From JAHEYG01 sp040403535 (GTDB lineage Bacteria; Bacteroidota; Bacteroidia; B-17B0; Aurantibacillaceae): a DNA stretch of 64,000 nt. Shown piece by piece: positions 8,496 to 15,888 of this stretch. The notes under the pieces were generated by a model. That model worked only from the letters and a program-made list of their open reading frames with translations. It was not told where the DNA came from and ran no database searches. Within the stretch, counting starts at the first letter, position 1; every line of letters starts with the position of its first letter. The stretch is from assembly GCA_040403535.1 (NCBI GenBank), contig JBBAKL010000011.1, positions 8,089 through 72,088 on the forward strand, in the 5' to 3' direction. Both the position numbers and the translations under genes were made by a program.

Positions 8496-8617
8496 GTCCC
8501 CCTGTTACTAGGCGACATCTCCCTTAGCAGGAGGGTTCAATTCGGTTAGGTAAATAAATATACCAAAGAGAGGCTTCTCCTCCTACAAAGGGGGAGTGCT
8601 CGTAGGGCGAGGGGTTT
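8496..8617. repeat. C/G-run-rich intergenic repeat
   Basis: This 120-base stretch between leuS and the nitrilase gene contains blocks such as tccccctg, ctcccttagcaggaggg, ctcctcctacaaagggggag and gggcgaggggttt. The blocks pair imperfectly and are far richer in G/C runs than the surrounding sequence. It resembles the dispersed intergenic repeats of Bacteroidota. No ORF is seen. Confidence 0.5.
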
Positions 8618-8619
8618 AA

Positions 8620-9414
8620 CTACAAAAGTGTAAAATTATCGGCATCTAAACCAACCGGAAACACTTTTCTGAATTCAGCGAGTTTGTTATAATCAAGCGT
8701 TAAGGTTTCAATGCTTTCTTCGTGTGCTTTGGTAGAGCTGATGATTTCGCCGCGTGGATTTATTACCATACTGTCGCCACTGTGCTCAATGTTATTTCCA
8801 TCGGCTCCTATGCGATTTACACCAATTACATAACACTGGTTTTCAATAGCGCGTGCAATCAGTAATTGCTTCCATGGATAGGAACGTACCTCCGGCCAAT
8901 TGGCCACATAAAGTAACACATCGTAAGCCGCGGTATACGAACCGTTATTTTTGGTGTAGGTGTTTCTGCTCCAAACGGGAAAGCGTAAATCGTAACACAC
9001 CAGCGGACAAATTTTAAATTCACCAACAGTTTTAATGATTTTATCTTGTCCGGCCGAGTAATGCTTGTCTTCGCCGGCTATTCTGAATAAATGGCGTTTA
9101 TTGTAAAAACTGAATTCACCATTGGGCTCAACCCAAAATAAACGGTTAAAGAAATTTCCGTTTTCCTCAACAGCAACACTTCCTGTTATAACTGCATTTT
9201 TTTGAGCGGTTTTTTGTTTCAGCCAGGCCAGTGTAGGTCCGTTTGCCGCTTCAGCCAATTTAGAGGGGTACATGGTAAAACCGGTGGTAAACATTTCGGG
9301 TAATACAATTAAATCGGTATTACCGGTTACTTTGTTAAGCAAACCATCAAAATGTGCGAGGTTTTTATCGCGGTCTTCCCAATAAATTGAGGTTTGAATA
9401 AGTGTTACCTGCAT
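8620..9414 (-). CDS. nitrilase-family amidase (omega-amidase, YafV-like)
   Basis: A 264-residue carbon-nitrogen hydrolase. The catalytic triad is visible as Glu in LPEMFTTGF, Lys in YNKRHLF and Cys in LVCYDLRFPVW. The arrangement and length match the omega-amidase/YafV branch, which hydrolyses alpha-ketoglutaramate and alpha-ketosuccinamate as metabolite repair after transamination. It is cytoplasmic with no signal peptide. It is divergent from the GT2 gene across a region with two inverted repeats. A TAnnTTTG match (TACATTTG, 9419-9426) lies only 4 bases before the ATG, so if used the transcript would be nearly leaderless. Confidence 0.88.
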   Translation of the reverse strand: MQVTLIQTSIYWEDRDKNLAHFDGLLNKVTGNTDLIVLPEMFTTGFTMYPSKLAEAANGPTLAWLKQKTAQKNAVITGSVAVEENGNFFNRLFWVEPNGEFSFYNKRHLFRIAGEDKHYSAGQDKIIKTVGEFKICPLVCYDLRFPVWSRNTYTKNNGSYTAAYDVLLYVANWPEVRSYPWKQLLIARAIENQCYVIGVNRIGADGNNIEHSGDSMVINPRGEIISSTKAHEESIETLTLDYNKLAEFRKVFPVGLDADNFTLL

Positions 9415-9445
9415 AAAACAAATGTAATCATTTGTATTATATTAT

Positions 9446-9500
9446 TAATCCCGATGCATACGGTGAAAGGCATTTTTCAGTAATATATTAATCGGGATTA
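9446..9500. promoter_or_regulatory. inverted repeat, possible operator
   Basis: TAATCCCGAT (9446-9455) and ATCGGGATTA (9491-9500) are perfect 10-base inverted arms separated by 35 bases, in the divergent region between the nitrilase and GT2 genes. Neither arm is followed by a T tract, so this is unlikely to be a terminator. It may be a paired regulator site. Confidence 0.45.
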
Positions 9501-9510
9501 AGCATTCTAA

Positions 9511-9554
9511 GATTGAAACAGGTTGAATTATTTGAAATTGGATTGGTTTCAATC
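9511..9554. promoter_or_regulatory. second inverted repeat upstream of the GT2 gene
   Basis: GATTGAAAC (9511-9519) and GTTTCAATC (9546-9554) are perfect 9-base arms, 26 bases apart, ending 23 bases before the GT2 start. Its closeness to the start suggests a protein binding site or an untranslated-leader stem. Confidence 0.4.
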
Positions 9555-9577
9555 AAGAATTGCTATAACTTTACAAC

Positions 9578-10342
9578 ATGCCTCAAATTTCGGTTGTTAT
9601 TATAACGTATAACGAAGAAAAGAACATCGCCCGTTGCCTTGATTCAGTTAAGGATGTGGCCGATGAAATTGTGGTATTGGATTCGTTTAGTACCGATAAA
9701 ACTCAAGAGGTTTGTGTGAGTAAAGGAGCTAACTTTTACCAGCATAAATTCGACGGGCACATACAGCAAAAAAACAGGGCAATTACTTATGCCAAGTTTC
9801 CGCATGTTTTATCATTAGATGCAGATGAAGCGTTGGATGAAACACTAAAAAAATCCATTTTAGAAGTAAAAAATAACTGGACCAAAGACGGTTACTACAT
9901 GAACCGCTTAACGAATTATTGCGGACATTGGGTAAAGCATTGTAATTGGTATCCGGATGCAAAGTTGCGTTTGTGGGATAGCAGAAAAGGACAGTGGACG
10001 GGAATAAATCCGCATGATAAATACGAGATGAAGGATGGCGATAAAAACACGGGCCATTTAAAAGGAGATATTTTACACTATAGTTATTACAGTGTAGCCG
10101 ATCATTATAAGCAGGTGGAATACTTTACAAATATTGCATCCAAAGCATTTTTTGAGGCAGGCAAAAAAGCCCCATTATATAAACTGATTGTAAATCCTAT
10201 TGCCAAATTTATTGATCATTACATTTTGCATTTGGGATTTTTGGACGGAAAGGCCGGATATTTAATTTCTAAAATTTCGGCTTACGCCACCTATTTAAAA
10301 TATAAAAAACTAAGAGACTTATACCGTGCAAAAACTGCCTGA
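9578..10342 (+). CDS. family 2 glycosyltransferase, LPS core type (WaaE-like)
   Basis: A 254-residue GT-A enzyme. The N-terminal SVVIITYNEEKNIARCLDSV and VLDSFSTDKT bind the nucleotide sugar, and SLDADEAL carries the metal-binding DxD-like acidic group. The family includes WaaE/KdtX-type beta-1,4-glucosyltransferases of the LPS inner core. It is cytoplasmic and membrane-associated. It overlaps the next gene, a GT9 heptosyltransferase-like enzyme, by 17 bases, which supports a role in LPS core assembly. Acceptor and donor cannot be read from the sequence. Confidence 0.88.
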   Translation: MPQISVVIITYNEEKNIARCLDSVKDVADEIVVLDSFSTDKTQEVCVSKGANFYQHKFDGHIQQKNRAITYAKFPHVLSLDADEALDETLKKSILEVKNNWTKDGYYMNRLTNYCGHWVKHCNWYPDAKLRLWDSRKGQWTGINPHDKYEMKDGDKNTGHLKGDILHYSYYSVADHYKQVEYFTNIASKAFFEAGKKAPLYKLIVNPIAKFIDHYILHLGFLDGKAGYLISKISAYATYLKYKKLRDLYRAKTA

Positions 10343-11309
10343 TAATTTTTCGGTGATATTAAGCAGAACCGACAGTATTGGCGATGTTGTTTTAACATTG
10401 CCAATGGCGGGTTATATAAAAAAGCACTTTCCAAAAAGTAAAATTATTTTCTTAGGAAGAAATTATACGCGCGATGTGGTCGCCTTATCACAGCATGTGG
10501 ATGAATTTGTAAGTTGGGATGATACAGAGGCGAGAAATAACTTAAAAGCAGATGTGATCATTCATGTGTTTCCGGTGAAAGAGGTCGCGCAGCAAGCCAA
10601 ACAAAATAACATTAAACTGCGTGTCGGTACCAGCAACCGAATTTATCACTGGTTGTATTGCAATAAGCTGATAAAGCTGTCGCGTAAAAATTCGCCTTTA
10701 CACGAATCGCAATTAAATATTAAACTGTTGTCGTTTTTAGGTATTCCAACCGAGGTGAGTCTTTCCGAAATAAAAAATTATTATGGTTTTACCAGGACAG
10801 AGCCATTGGCAGAAGAATGGAATAACTTAATTGATAGAACTAAAACAAACGTTATTTTGCATCCCAAATCAAAGGGTAGCGCGCGTGAGTGGGGATTTGA
10901 TAACTTTTCGGCATTAATTGATGCTTTGGATAAAACGAAATTTAAACTATTTATTAGTGGTACAAAAGATGAAGGGCAATTAGTAAAGCCTTTGCTGGAG
11001 AAACACAAAGATGTGGTTGACTTAACAGGAAAGCTAAGCTTAAAGCAATTCATTAGTTTTATAAATAGTGCCGATGCTTTGGTAGCTGCAAGTACAGGCC
11101 CTTTACACATTGCTTCTGCATTAGGAAAGAAAGCCATTGGTTTGTTTGCACCTATGCGCCCTATCCACCCCGGAAGATGGATGCCGGTTGGAGAAAACGC
11201 TCAGCATTTAGTGTTGAATAAAGAGTGTAGTGATTGCAGAAAAAATAACGATTGCCATTGCATACGAGAAATTAAAGCAAAACAAGTTGTAGATTTACTT
11301 AATAAATAA
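10326..11309 (+). CDS. family 9 glycosyltransferase (heptosyltransferase-like)
   Basis: A 327-residue GT-B enzyme of the ADP-heptose:LPS heptosyltransferase family. The N-terminal ILSRTDSIGDVVLTLPMAGYIKKHFP contains the family Asp and the GDVVLTLP loop. The C-terminal half has LHPKSKGSAREWG and ALVAASTGPLHIASALGKKAIGLFAP, the donor-phosphate site. Near the C-terminus is a Cys-rich patch, CSDCRKNNDCHC, also common in the family. The start is GTG inside the end of the preceding GT2 gene, indicating translational coupling. Confidence 0.9.
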   Translation: MQKLPDNFSVILSRTDSIGDVVLTLPMAGYIKKHFPKSKIIFLGRNYTRDVVALSQHVDEFVSWDDTEARNNLKADVIIHVFPVKEVAQQAKQNNIKLRVGTSNRIYHWLYCNKLIKLSRKNSPLHESQLNIKLLSFLGIPTEVSLSEIKNYYGFTRTEPLAEEWNNLIDRTKTNVILHPKSKGSAREWGFDNFSALIDALDKTKFKLFISGTKDEGQLVKPLLEKHKDVVDLTGKLSLKQFISFINSADALVAASTGPLHIASALGKKAIGLFAPMRPIHPGRWMPVGENAQHLVLNKECSDCRKNNDCHCIREIKAKQVVDLLNK

Positions 11310-11313
11310 TATC

Positions 11314-11386
11314 GTCATTACGAGCCGACAAAGGAGGCGAAGTAATCCTTCAGAGAGCAGATTGCATCGCTATCGCTCGCAATGAC
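11314..11386. repeat. REP-like palindromic element, copy B
   Basis: A 73-base element with GTCATT/AATGAC ends, an internal GGAGG, GTAATC/AGATT blocks and TCGCTATCGCTCG, homologous to 3681-3738. It fills nearly the whole gap between the GT9 stop and the SDR start. Confidence 0.75.
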
Positions 11387-11397
11387 GAAACAAAAAG

Positions 11398-12195
11398 ATG
11401 AGCGCATTTAAAGATAAAGTCATTTGGATTACAGGAGCATCTTCAGGAATTGGAGAAGCCTTGGCGTTGGAGTTGGCAAGACAAGAGGCGCGGATTATTT
11501 TATCTGCCCGTCGCGAAGACGAATTGAAACGTGTTGCCAAAGCAACCAAATTGCCTGATTTGGATGTTATGGTTTTGCCTTTTGATTTGAAAGATACATC
11601 TAACGCTTCGTCCCTTGCGGCACAAATCATGAATAAGTTCGGTCAAATTGATATTTTGATCAACAATGGCGGATACAGTCAGCGTTCTGAGGCTATCGTT
11701 ACAAGTGAAGAAACCGAGCGCGAACTAATGGAAGTCAATTATTTTGCCCATGTAAACATCACGAAGGCTGTATTGCCATACATGAAGCGACAGAAAAGCG
11801 GCCATATTGTTGTGGTTAGCAGTATAGCCGGTAAATTCGGTTTTTATTTACGTTCTTCTTATTCTGCGGCGAAACACGCCTTGCATGGTTATTTCGAAAG
11901 TTTGCGTTTGGAGACCGAAAAACTCGGAATAAAAACATTACTTGTTTGTCCGGGAAAAGTTAAGACGAATGTTTCTTTAAATGCGGTTGCAGAACAAGGA
12001 AAGCAGCATGGTAAGATGGATGAAAGTCATGAAAATGCCATGAGCGCGGAAGAATGCGCCAAACAAATTATTAAAGGCATTTTAAATAATGATGAGGAAA
12101 TTTTGATTGGCGGAAAAGAGTTGTTAGCTGTTAAAATAAAACGATTCTTTCCTAAATGGTTTGGTAAGATTATCCGTAAGCAAAGTCCGTATTAG
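11398..12195 (+). CDS. short-chain dehydrogenase/reductase (SDR)
   Basis: A 265-residue NAD(P)-dependent oxidoreductase of the classical SDR type. The cofactor motif TGASSGIGEA is at residues 12-21, NNGG at about 89, the catalytic Ser in VVSSIAG, and YSAAK supplies Tyr and Lys. It resembles the DHRS7-like branch, which often acts on lipids or sterol-like substrates, but the substrate is not evident. The start lies only 11 bases after a palindromic repeat, leaving little room for its own promoter, so it may depend on read-through from the GT operon. The 3-prime end overlaps the convergent lipoprotein gene by 4 bases. Confidence 0.9.
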   Translation: MSAFKDKVIWITGASSGIGEALALELARQEARIILSARREDELKRVAKATKLPDLDVMVLPFDLKDTSNASSLAAQIMNKFGQIDILINNGGYSQRSEAIVTSEETERELMEVNYFAHVNITKAVLPYMKRQKSGHIVVVSSIAGKFGFYLRSSYSAAKHALHGYFESLRLETEKLGIKTLLVCPGKVKTNVSLNAVAEQGKQHGKMDESHENAMSAEECAKQIIKGILNNDEEILIGGKELLAVKIKRFFPKWFGKIIRKQSPY

Positions 12196-12533
12196 TCTTT
12201 AACAGGTTCTCCGTTATTGTATAGCACAGAGTCTTTCAGACTTCCATCGTTATTGAAATATTTCCAAACCCCTTCTTTTTTATTGTCTTTGTAAAATCCT
12301 TCTTCTACAACTACTCTTTCGGTTTTTGTGACTGAAACATGATTAACAGCAATCGTTTTCATTACAACCCAGTGCCCTTGTTTTAGTCCGTTGTATATTA
12401 AATTAATGGTGTCGCCGTTAGAAAGTTCATAGCTGGACGTGCCAACAATTCGATTCGTTTTATCCGGTTCATTTTTACAGGCAAGCATGTAAATGGTTGT
12501 TAAAAAAATGAATATCATTAGTTTTACTTTCAT
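12192..12533 (-). CDS. small lipoprotein with MORN-2-like repeats
   Basis: A 113-residue predicted lipoprotein. The signal peptide ends in the lipobox MLAC (Cys about residue 19), followed by a polar region and two toxin-antitoxin-YwqK/MORN-2-like units, NGLKQGHWVV and YKDNKKEGVWKYFNNDGSLKDS. These short repeats are common in small Bacteroidota envelope proteins of unknown role. It follows the AHSA1-like gene by 17 bases and may be co-transcribed. Confidence 0.7.
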   Translation of the reverse strand: MKVKLMIFIFLTTIYMLACKNEPDKTNRIVGTSSYELSNGDTINLIYNGLKQGHWVVMKTIAVNHVSVTKTERVVVEEGFYKDNKKEGVWKYFNNDGSLKDSVLYNNGEPVKD

Positions 12534-12550
12534 TCTTATATGTTGTTTAA

Positions 12551-12940
12551 TTAAGACTGAAAATACTGTTTCATCGGTTCAAAATAAAAATCGCGCCAGC
12601 CGTCACGGTACTTTTTGGCATCGCCTTTTTGTAAATCATAGTGATATAAACTGAGTTTGGTTTTACCATTTTTCTCTTCTAAGCTGACTTCCAGTTTAGA
12701 GTCGGGGGCGTCCTCAGCAAATTCAGAAGTGCGCCAGCTTTGTACAATTTTTTTATTGGCTTTTAATTCTAAATTTTTTCCGGAGATATAATCATCCCAG
12801 GCTGTAAATTTTCCGCCAACTTTAGCAGATACTTTAGCAGCACCACCGGTAAATGCGGCATGTTCTTTACTGTTGAGCCAGGCTTTGTATAATTTTTCTG
12901 CCTTAACGGGAAGTGTGATTGACATTTTTAACGACTCCAT
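12551..12940 (-). CDS. AHSA1/SRPBCC domain protein
   Basis: About 129 residues, a single START-like fold of the AHSA1/CalC family. Typical features are ITLPVKAEKLYKAWLNSKEHAAFTGG, VGGKFTAWDDYISGKNLEL, IVQSWRTSEF and the final helix GWRDFYFEPMKQYF. Such proteins bind hydrophobic ligands or assist chaperones. The physiological role is unknown. The start is set at the ATG at 12940 because the family begins here. The upstream extension to 12976 is hydrophobic and has no family match. Confidence 0.82.
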   Translation of the reverse strand: MESLKMSITLPVKAEKLYKAWLNSKEHAAFTGGAAKVSAKVGGKFTAWDDYISGKNLELKANKKIVQSWRTSEFAEDAPDSKLEVSLEEKNGKTKLSLYHYDLQKGDAKKYRDGWRDFYFEPMKQYFQS

Positions 12941-12994
12941 AAATTTTAAATAGATAATTAAATGTAGTAAAAGCAAATAGTAATATCAAGGCAT

Positions 12995-13019
12995 AAAAAA
13001 CCCCGCTACAGCGGGGTTT
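12995..13019 (-). terminator. intrinsic terminator of the PiT1 gene
   Basis: The arms AAACCCCGC (12998-13006) and GCGGGGTTT (13011-13019) form a 9-bp stem with loop TACA. On the minus strand it is followed by a run of six T (12995-13000 complement). It lies 25 bases after the stop of the PiT1 gene. Confidence 0.88.
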
Positions 13020-13044
13020 AAATGATCATAAAACTAGAATTTGA

Positions 13045-14451
13045 TTAGCCTAACAGAGCGCGGAATAATAAAAATAGTCCGCCGGATAAGATGATGGTTA
13101 CCGGTAAAGTTAACAACCACGCTAAGGCAATTGTTTTAATTGTATTTTTCTGTAAATTCTTTAAACCTTTTTTAGCCACCATTGATCCGGCAATACCGGA
13201 AGATAACATGTGCGTGGTAGATACAGGTAAACCGTAAGCAGAAGCCATACCAATACCCATTGATGCTACCATTTCGGCACTTGCACCTTGTGCATAGCTC
13301 ATGTGTTGTTTACCAATTTTTTCACCAACTGTTTTTACAATTCGCTTCCATCCAATCATTGTGCCTAATCCTAACGAAATGGAAATTAAAATAATTACCC
13401 AAGAAGGAGCGTATTCGATTAATTTTTTGGAGGCTTTAATTTCTTTATTCAAATCTTTAATGTCGTTAGCGCTTAAAGTTAAGTTACCGCCTTTAATTAA
13501 TTTTTCAGTGTTCTTCGTTACCTTAACAACATCTTTGCGTAAACTGAAACGATCCGCTACTGCAATTTCATCCGATGAAAATTTACCATTAGTAGCTTCG
13601 TGAAAGCGGATGCTGTGCTTCATTACATCAGCAAACATTTTCTTTTCCTTAGCAGCTAAAGCGGTTGTGTCAGCTTTTTTCATTAATAGTTCTATTTTAT
13701 CCATGTTACCATGAATACTTTGCAAGTTGATGGATTTGTCAACTGCAAAATAACCCGGAAGGATGGCAATTAAAATCATCATAATTAAGCCCACACCTTT
13801 TTGTCCGTCGTTTTGTCCGTGAAAAAAACTTACGGTACCGCAAGTCAGCCATAATAACATTCTGATCCAGATCGGAGGTTTTTTCCCTGGAATAGGTTCT
13901 TTGTAGATGATTTCGTTTTTAATGAAACGTTTAAAGATAAACATCATGATGATGGCTAATGAGAAGCCGATAAGCGGAGAAAGTAATAAGGCTAAACCGG
14001 TATCTTTTGCTTTATCCCAGTTAACAGCAGTTCCGCCAACTTCACCTGGTAAAAAGTAAAATGCAATACCAATACCTAAGATGGCTCCGATTAAAGTATG
14101 AGAGCTGGAAGAAGGGATTCCATAATACCAGGTACCGAAATTCCAGACAATAGCACTTACCAATAATGCAAGTACAAGAGCGATACCGTGATAGGGATTA
14201 GCATCAACAAGTACGTCCATCGGTAATAAGTTAACGATACCCATGGCCACAGCAATTCCACCAAACAATACACCAACGAAGTTGAGAATACCACTATAAA
14301 CAACGGCTACAGTAGGTTTCATGGAGTTGGTATAGATAACAGTTGCAACAGCGTTTGCCGTATCGTGAAAACCGTTAATGAATTCGAAGAAGCAAGCTAA
14401 TAGCAAACAAAGAATCAGTAAAATGGCAAGACCTGTGGTTAATCCAAACAT
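13045..14451 (-). CDS. inorganic phosphate transporter, PiT family (PiT1)
   Basis: A 468-residue inner-membrane symporter for phosphate. Both PiT signatures are present: GFHDTANAVATVIYTN near residues 27-42 and FFHGQNDGQKGVG in the middle. About ten membrane segments are separated by a roughly 100-residue soluble insert (about 240-345), rich in Lys and Glu, which replaces the short loop of many PiTs. No DUF47/PhoU-like partner gene is adjacent. It lies 68 bases downstream of the phosphate-porin-like gene, with its own -7 element and TTAAC repeats, so it can be induced separately. It is a close paralogue of the gene at 15889-17289. Confidence 0.93.
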   Translation of the reverse strand: MFGLTTGLAILLILCLLLACFFEFINGFHDTANAVATVIYTNSMKPTVAVVYSGILNFVGVLFGGIAVAMGIVNLLPMDVLVDANPYHGIALVLALLVSAIVWNFGTWYYGIPSSSSHTLIGAILGIGIAFYFLPGEVGGTAVNWDKAKDTGLALLLSPLIGFSLAIIMMFIFKRFIKNEIIYKEPIPGKKPPIWIRMLLWLTCGTVSFFHGQNDGQKGVGLIMMILIAILPGYFAVDKSINLQSIHGNMDKIELLMKKADTTALAAKEKKMFADVMKHSIRFHEATNGKFSSDEIAVADRFSLRKDVVKVTKNTEKLIKGGNLTLSANDIKDLNKEIKASKKLIEYAPSWVIILISISLGLGTMIGWKRIVKTVGEKIGKQHMSYAQGASAEMVASMGIGMASAYGLPVSTTHMLSSGIAGSMVAKKGLKNLQKNTIKTIALAWLLTLPVTIILSGGLFLLFRALLG

Positions 14452-14472
14452 GATGTTAATTTTTTAGTGATA

Positions 14473-14517
14473 CAAATCTATTTTTATTCGCAAGTAGGAA
14501 TGTTAAGTTAATGTTAA
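14473..14517 (-). promoter_or_regulatory. PiT1 promoter with candidate Pho box
   Basis: The minus strand carries TAGATTTG (14473-14480), an exact TAnnTTTG match, 21 bases before the PiT1 ATG. Twenty-one bases further upstream are three TTAAC units (14502-14506, 14507-14511, 14513-14517), two of them 11 bases apart. The upstream end almost touches the stop codon of the porin-like gene. The same geometry occurs before three other genes of this island. Confidence 0.65.
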
Positions 14518-14519
14518 GG

Positions 14520-15761
14520 TTAAAAATTAACCTGTGCTTGAATTCTTAACATGTTACCAATCTGAAAGTTGTCTTTTTTAGCTTTGTCTGAGTTCCATTT
14601 TTCTGAATATAGCCAGGTAGCTGTTAATTCAAAGTATTTCATAGGTTGCCATTCAATACCACCTTCAATTTCTTTTACTTCATAAGCGCGCGCATCCAGT
14701 TCGTGTTTTTTTCCTCCGTCGTATATTTGACCACGCACAAATGGCATAATTACATGGTTTTTTATTTTTAAAAGATAAGTTAACGTAACATAACCTCCGC
14801 TTAATTCTTTTACAAGTATCGAATCTTTGTTTGCATCATATTCCGGGCCTTTTCCCATTGTATATTCTGCAAAAACCCCAAATGGTTTTGGATATAAAAC
14901 TAGTGTTGCAGCAACTCTTTGGTCGGTATAATGTTTGTCTTTTAGAGTTTTTGTACCTGAACTTATTTGATCACTGGCCATTGTGTAGATTCCATCGTAA
15001 ACCTGAATTCCGGCCTCTACAATCTGGCTCTTAATCTGAAAAGGATAAGAAAGTCGAGCAACCCAATGAGAGTTGTTATTTAATTCCGGCTTGTTTGCAG
15101 TTTGGCCATTATATAAACCAAAAGCAAATACGCCATAGTCGCCAGAGCCTTTAAATCCATCGTTCACAAGAGAACTATACAACTTTCTTACTTTTTCCGG
15201 AGCATACATAAAGAATACTCCTAAATCGCGTTCGTTAGAAACAGCTGAGTTTAAAGCTTCGTTACGATCCAATGGTAAACGGTTTTGACTGGATTGCATA
15301 TTTTCAAAACCGTAAGGAACTTTGCTTTGTCCAATTCGGAAACGAAATTCTTTTTTCTTGTCAACCGATACATCAAAATAAGCATCACGTAATTGACCAA
15401 AATGCAATCCGGTTGATGATGCAGAGGATGCAAAGTCGGGTTGGATATATAAATACACATGATTATTTAATTGTCCGAAGAAAATGATCCGCATTCGGCG
15501 AATAAAAAAACCATTATTTCCTCCAATCGATTTGTCTCCTTGCTCACTTTTAAAGTTGGGATTAGACTCGAACAAACGGTTGTAGCGAACTTGCATGTAG
15601 CCACGAATATTGATGTTGTCGTACCATTTTGATTTTTTTTCTTCCGTTTTTGGAGCAGATACAACGGTTTCCTTTACAACAGTAGGTTTAATTGTGTCTT
15701 GTGCGGTAGATGTCGTGGTGATAAAGCCACATACTAAGAGTAAATAAAATATTTTCTTCAC
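14520..15761 (-). CDS. phosphate-selective porin O/P family protein
   Basis: A 413-residue outer-membrane beta-barrel protein. A signal peptide (about 20 residues, ending STAQ) precedes a short linker and the porin O/P domain: NIRGYMQVRYNRL, FFIRRMRIIFFGQL, and regularly alternating strands down to the terminal strand MLRIQAQVNF, which ends in Phe as barrel proteins do. OprO/OprP relatives form anion or phosphate channels. The start is GTG at 15761, because the frame upstream has a stop within five codons. The gene is preceded by TTAAC repeats and followed by PiT1, which supports a phosphate role. Confidence 0.85.
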   Translation of the reverse strand: MKKIFYLLLVCGFITTTSTAQDTIKPTVVKETVVSAPKTEEKKSKWYDNINIRGYMQVRYNRLFESNPNFKSEQGDKSIGGNNGFFIRRMRIIFFGQLNNHVYLYIQPDFASSASSTGLHFGQLRDAYFDVSVDKKKEFRFRIGQSKVPYGFENMQSSQNRLPLDRNEALNSAVSNERDLGVFFMYAPEKVRKLYSSLVNDGFKGSGDYGVFAFGLYNGQTANKPELNNNSHWVARLSYPFQIKSQIVEAGIQVYDGIYTMASDQISSGTKTLKDKHYTDQRVAATLVLYPKPFGVFAEYTMGKGPEYDANKDSILVKELSGGYVTLTYLLKIKNHVIMPFVRGQIYDGGKKHELDARAYEVKEIEGGIEWQPMKYFELTATWLYSEKWNSDKAKKDNFQIGNMLRIQAQVNF

Positions 15762-15784
15762 GTTAATTAAATATTAATTAAGCG

Positions 15785-15840
15785 CAAAGAAATCTTTACT
15801 AAGTAAAGTAATAGTAATCTTAATGTTAAGTAATTGTTAA
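15785..15840 (-). promoter_or_regulatory. porin promoter with candidate Pho box
   Basis: On the minus strand, TTTCTTTG (15785-15792, one mismatch to TAnnTTTG) lies 21 bases downstream of a TTAAC-like ladder with units at 15836-15840, 15825-15829 and a weaker TTAC at 15814-15817. Successive units are exactly 11 bases apart. The core TTAAC-n6-TTAACATTAA is shared with the TonB receptor promoter. Confidence 0.65.
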
Positions 15841-15888
15841 GTAAGGCAAAGAGGTGTATAAACTAATGATAATTAGTTAGTTGGGTTG

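Noticed and set aside
10781..11137. 118-codon open frame on the minus strand
   Set aside because: It is antisense to the well-supported GT9 gene and has no start context or domain.
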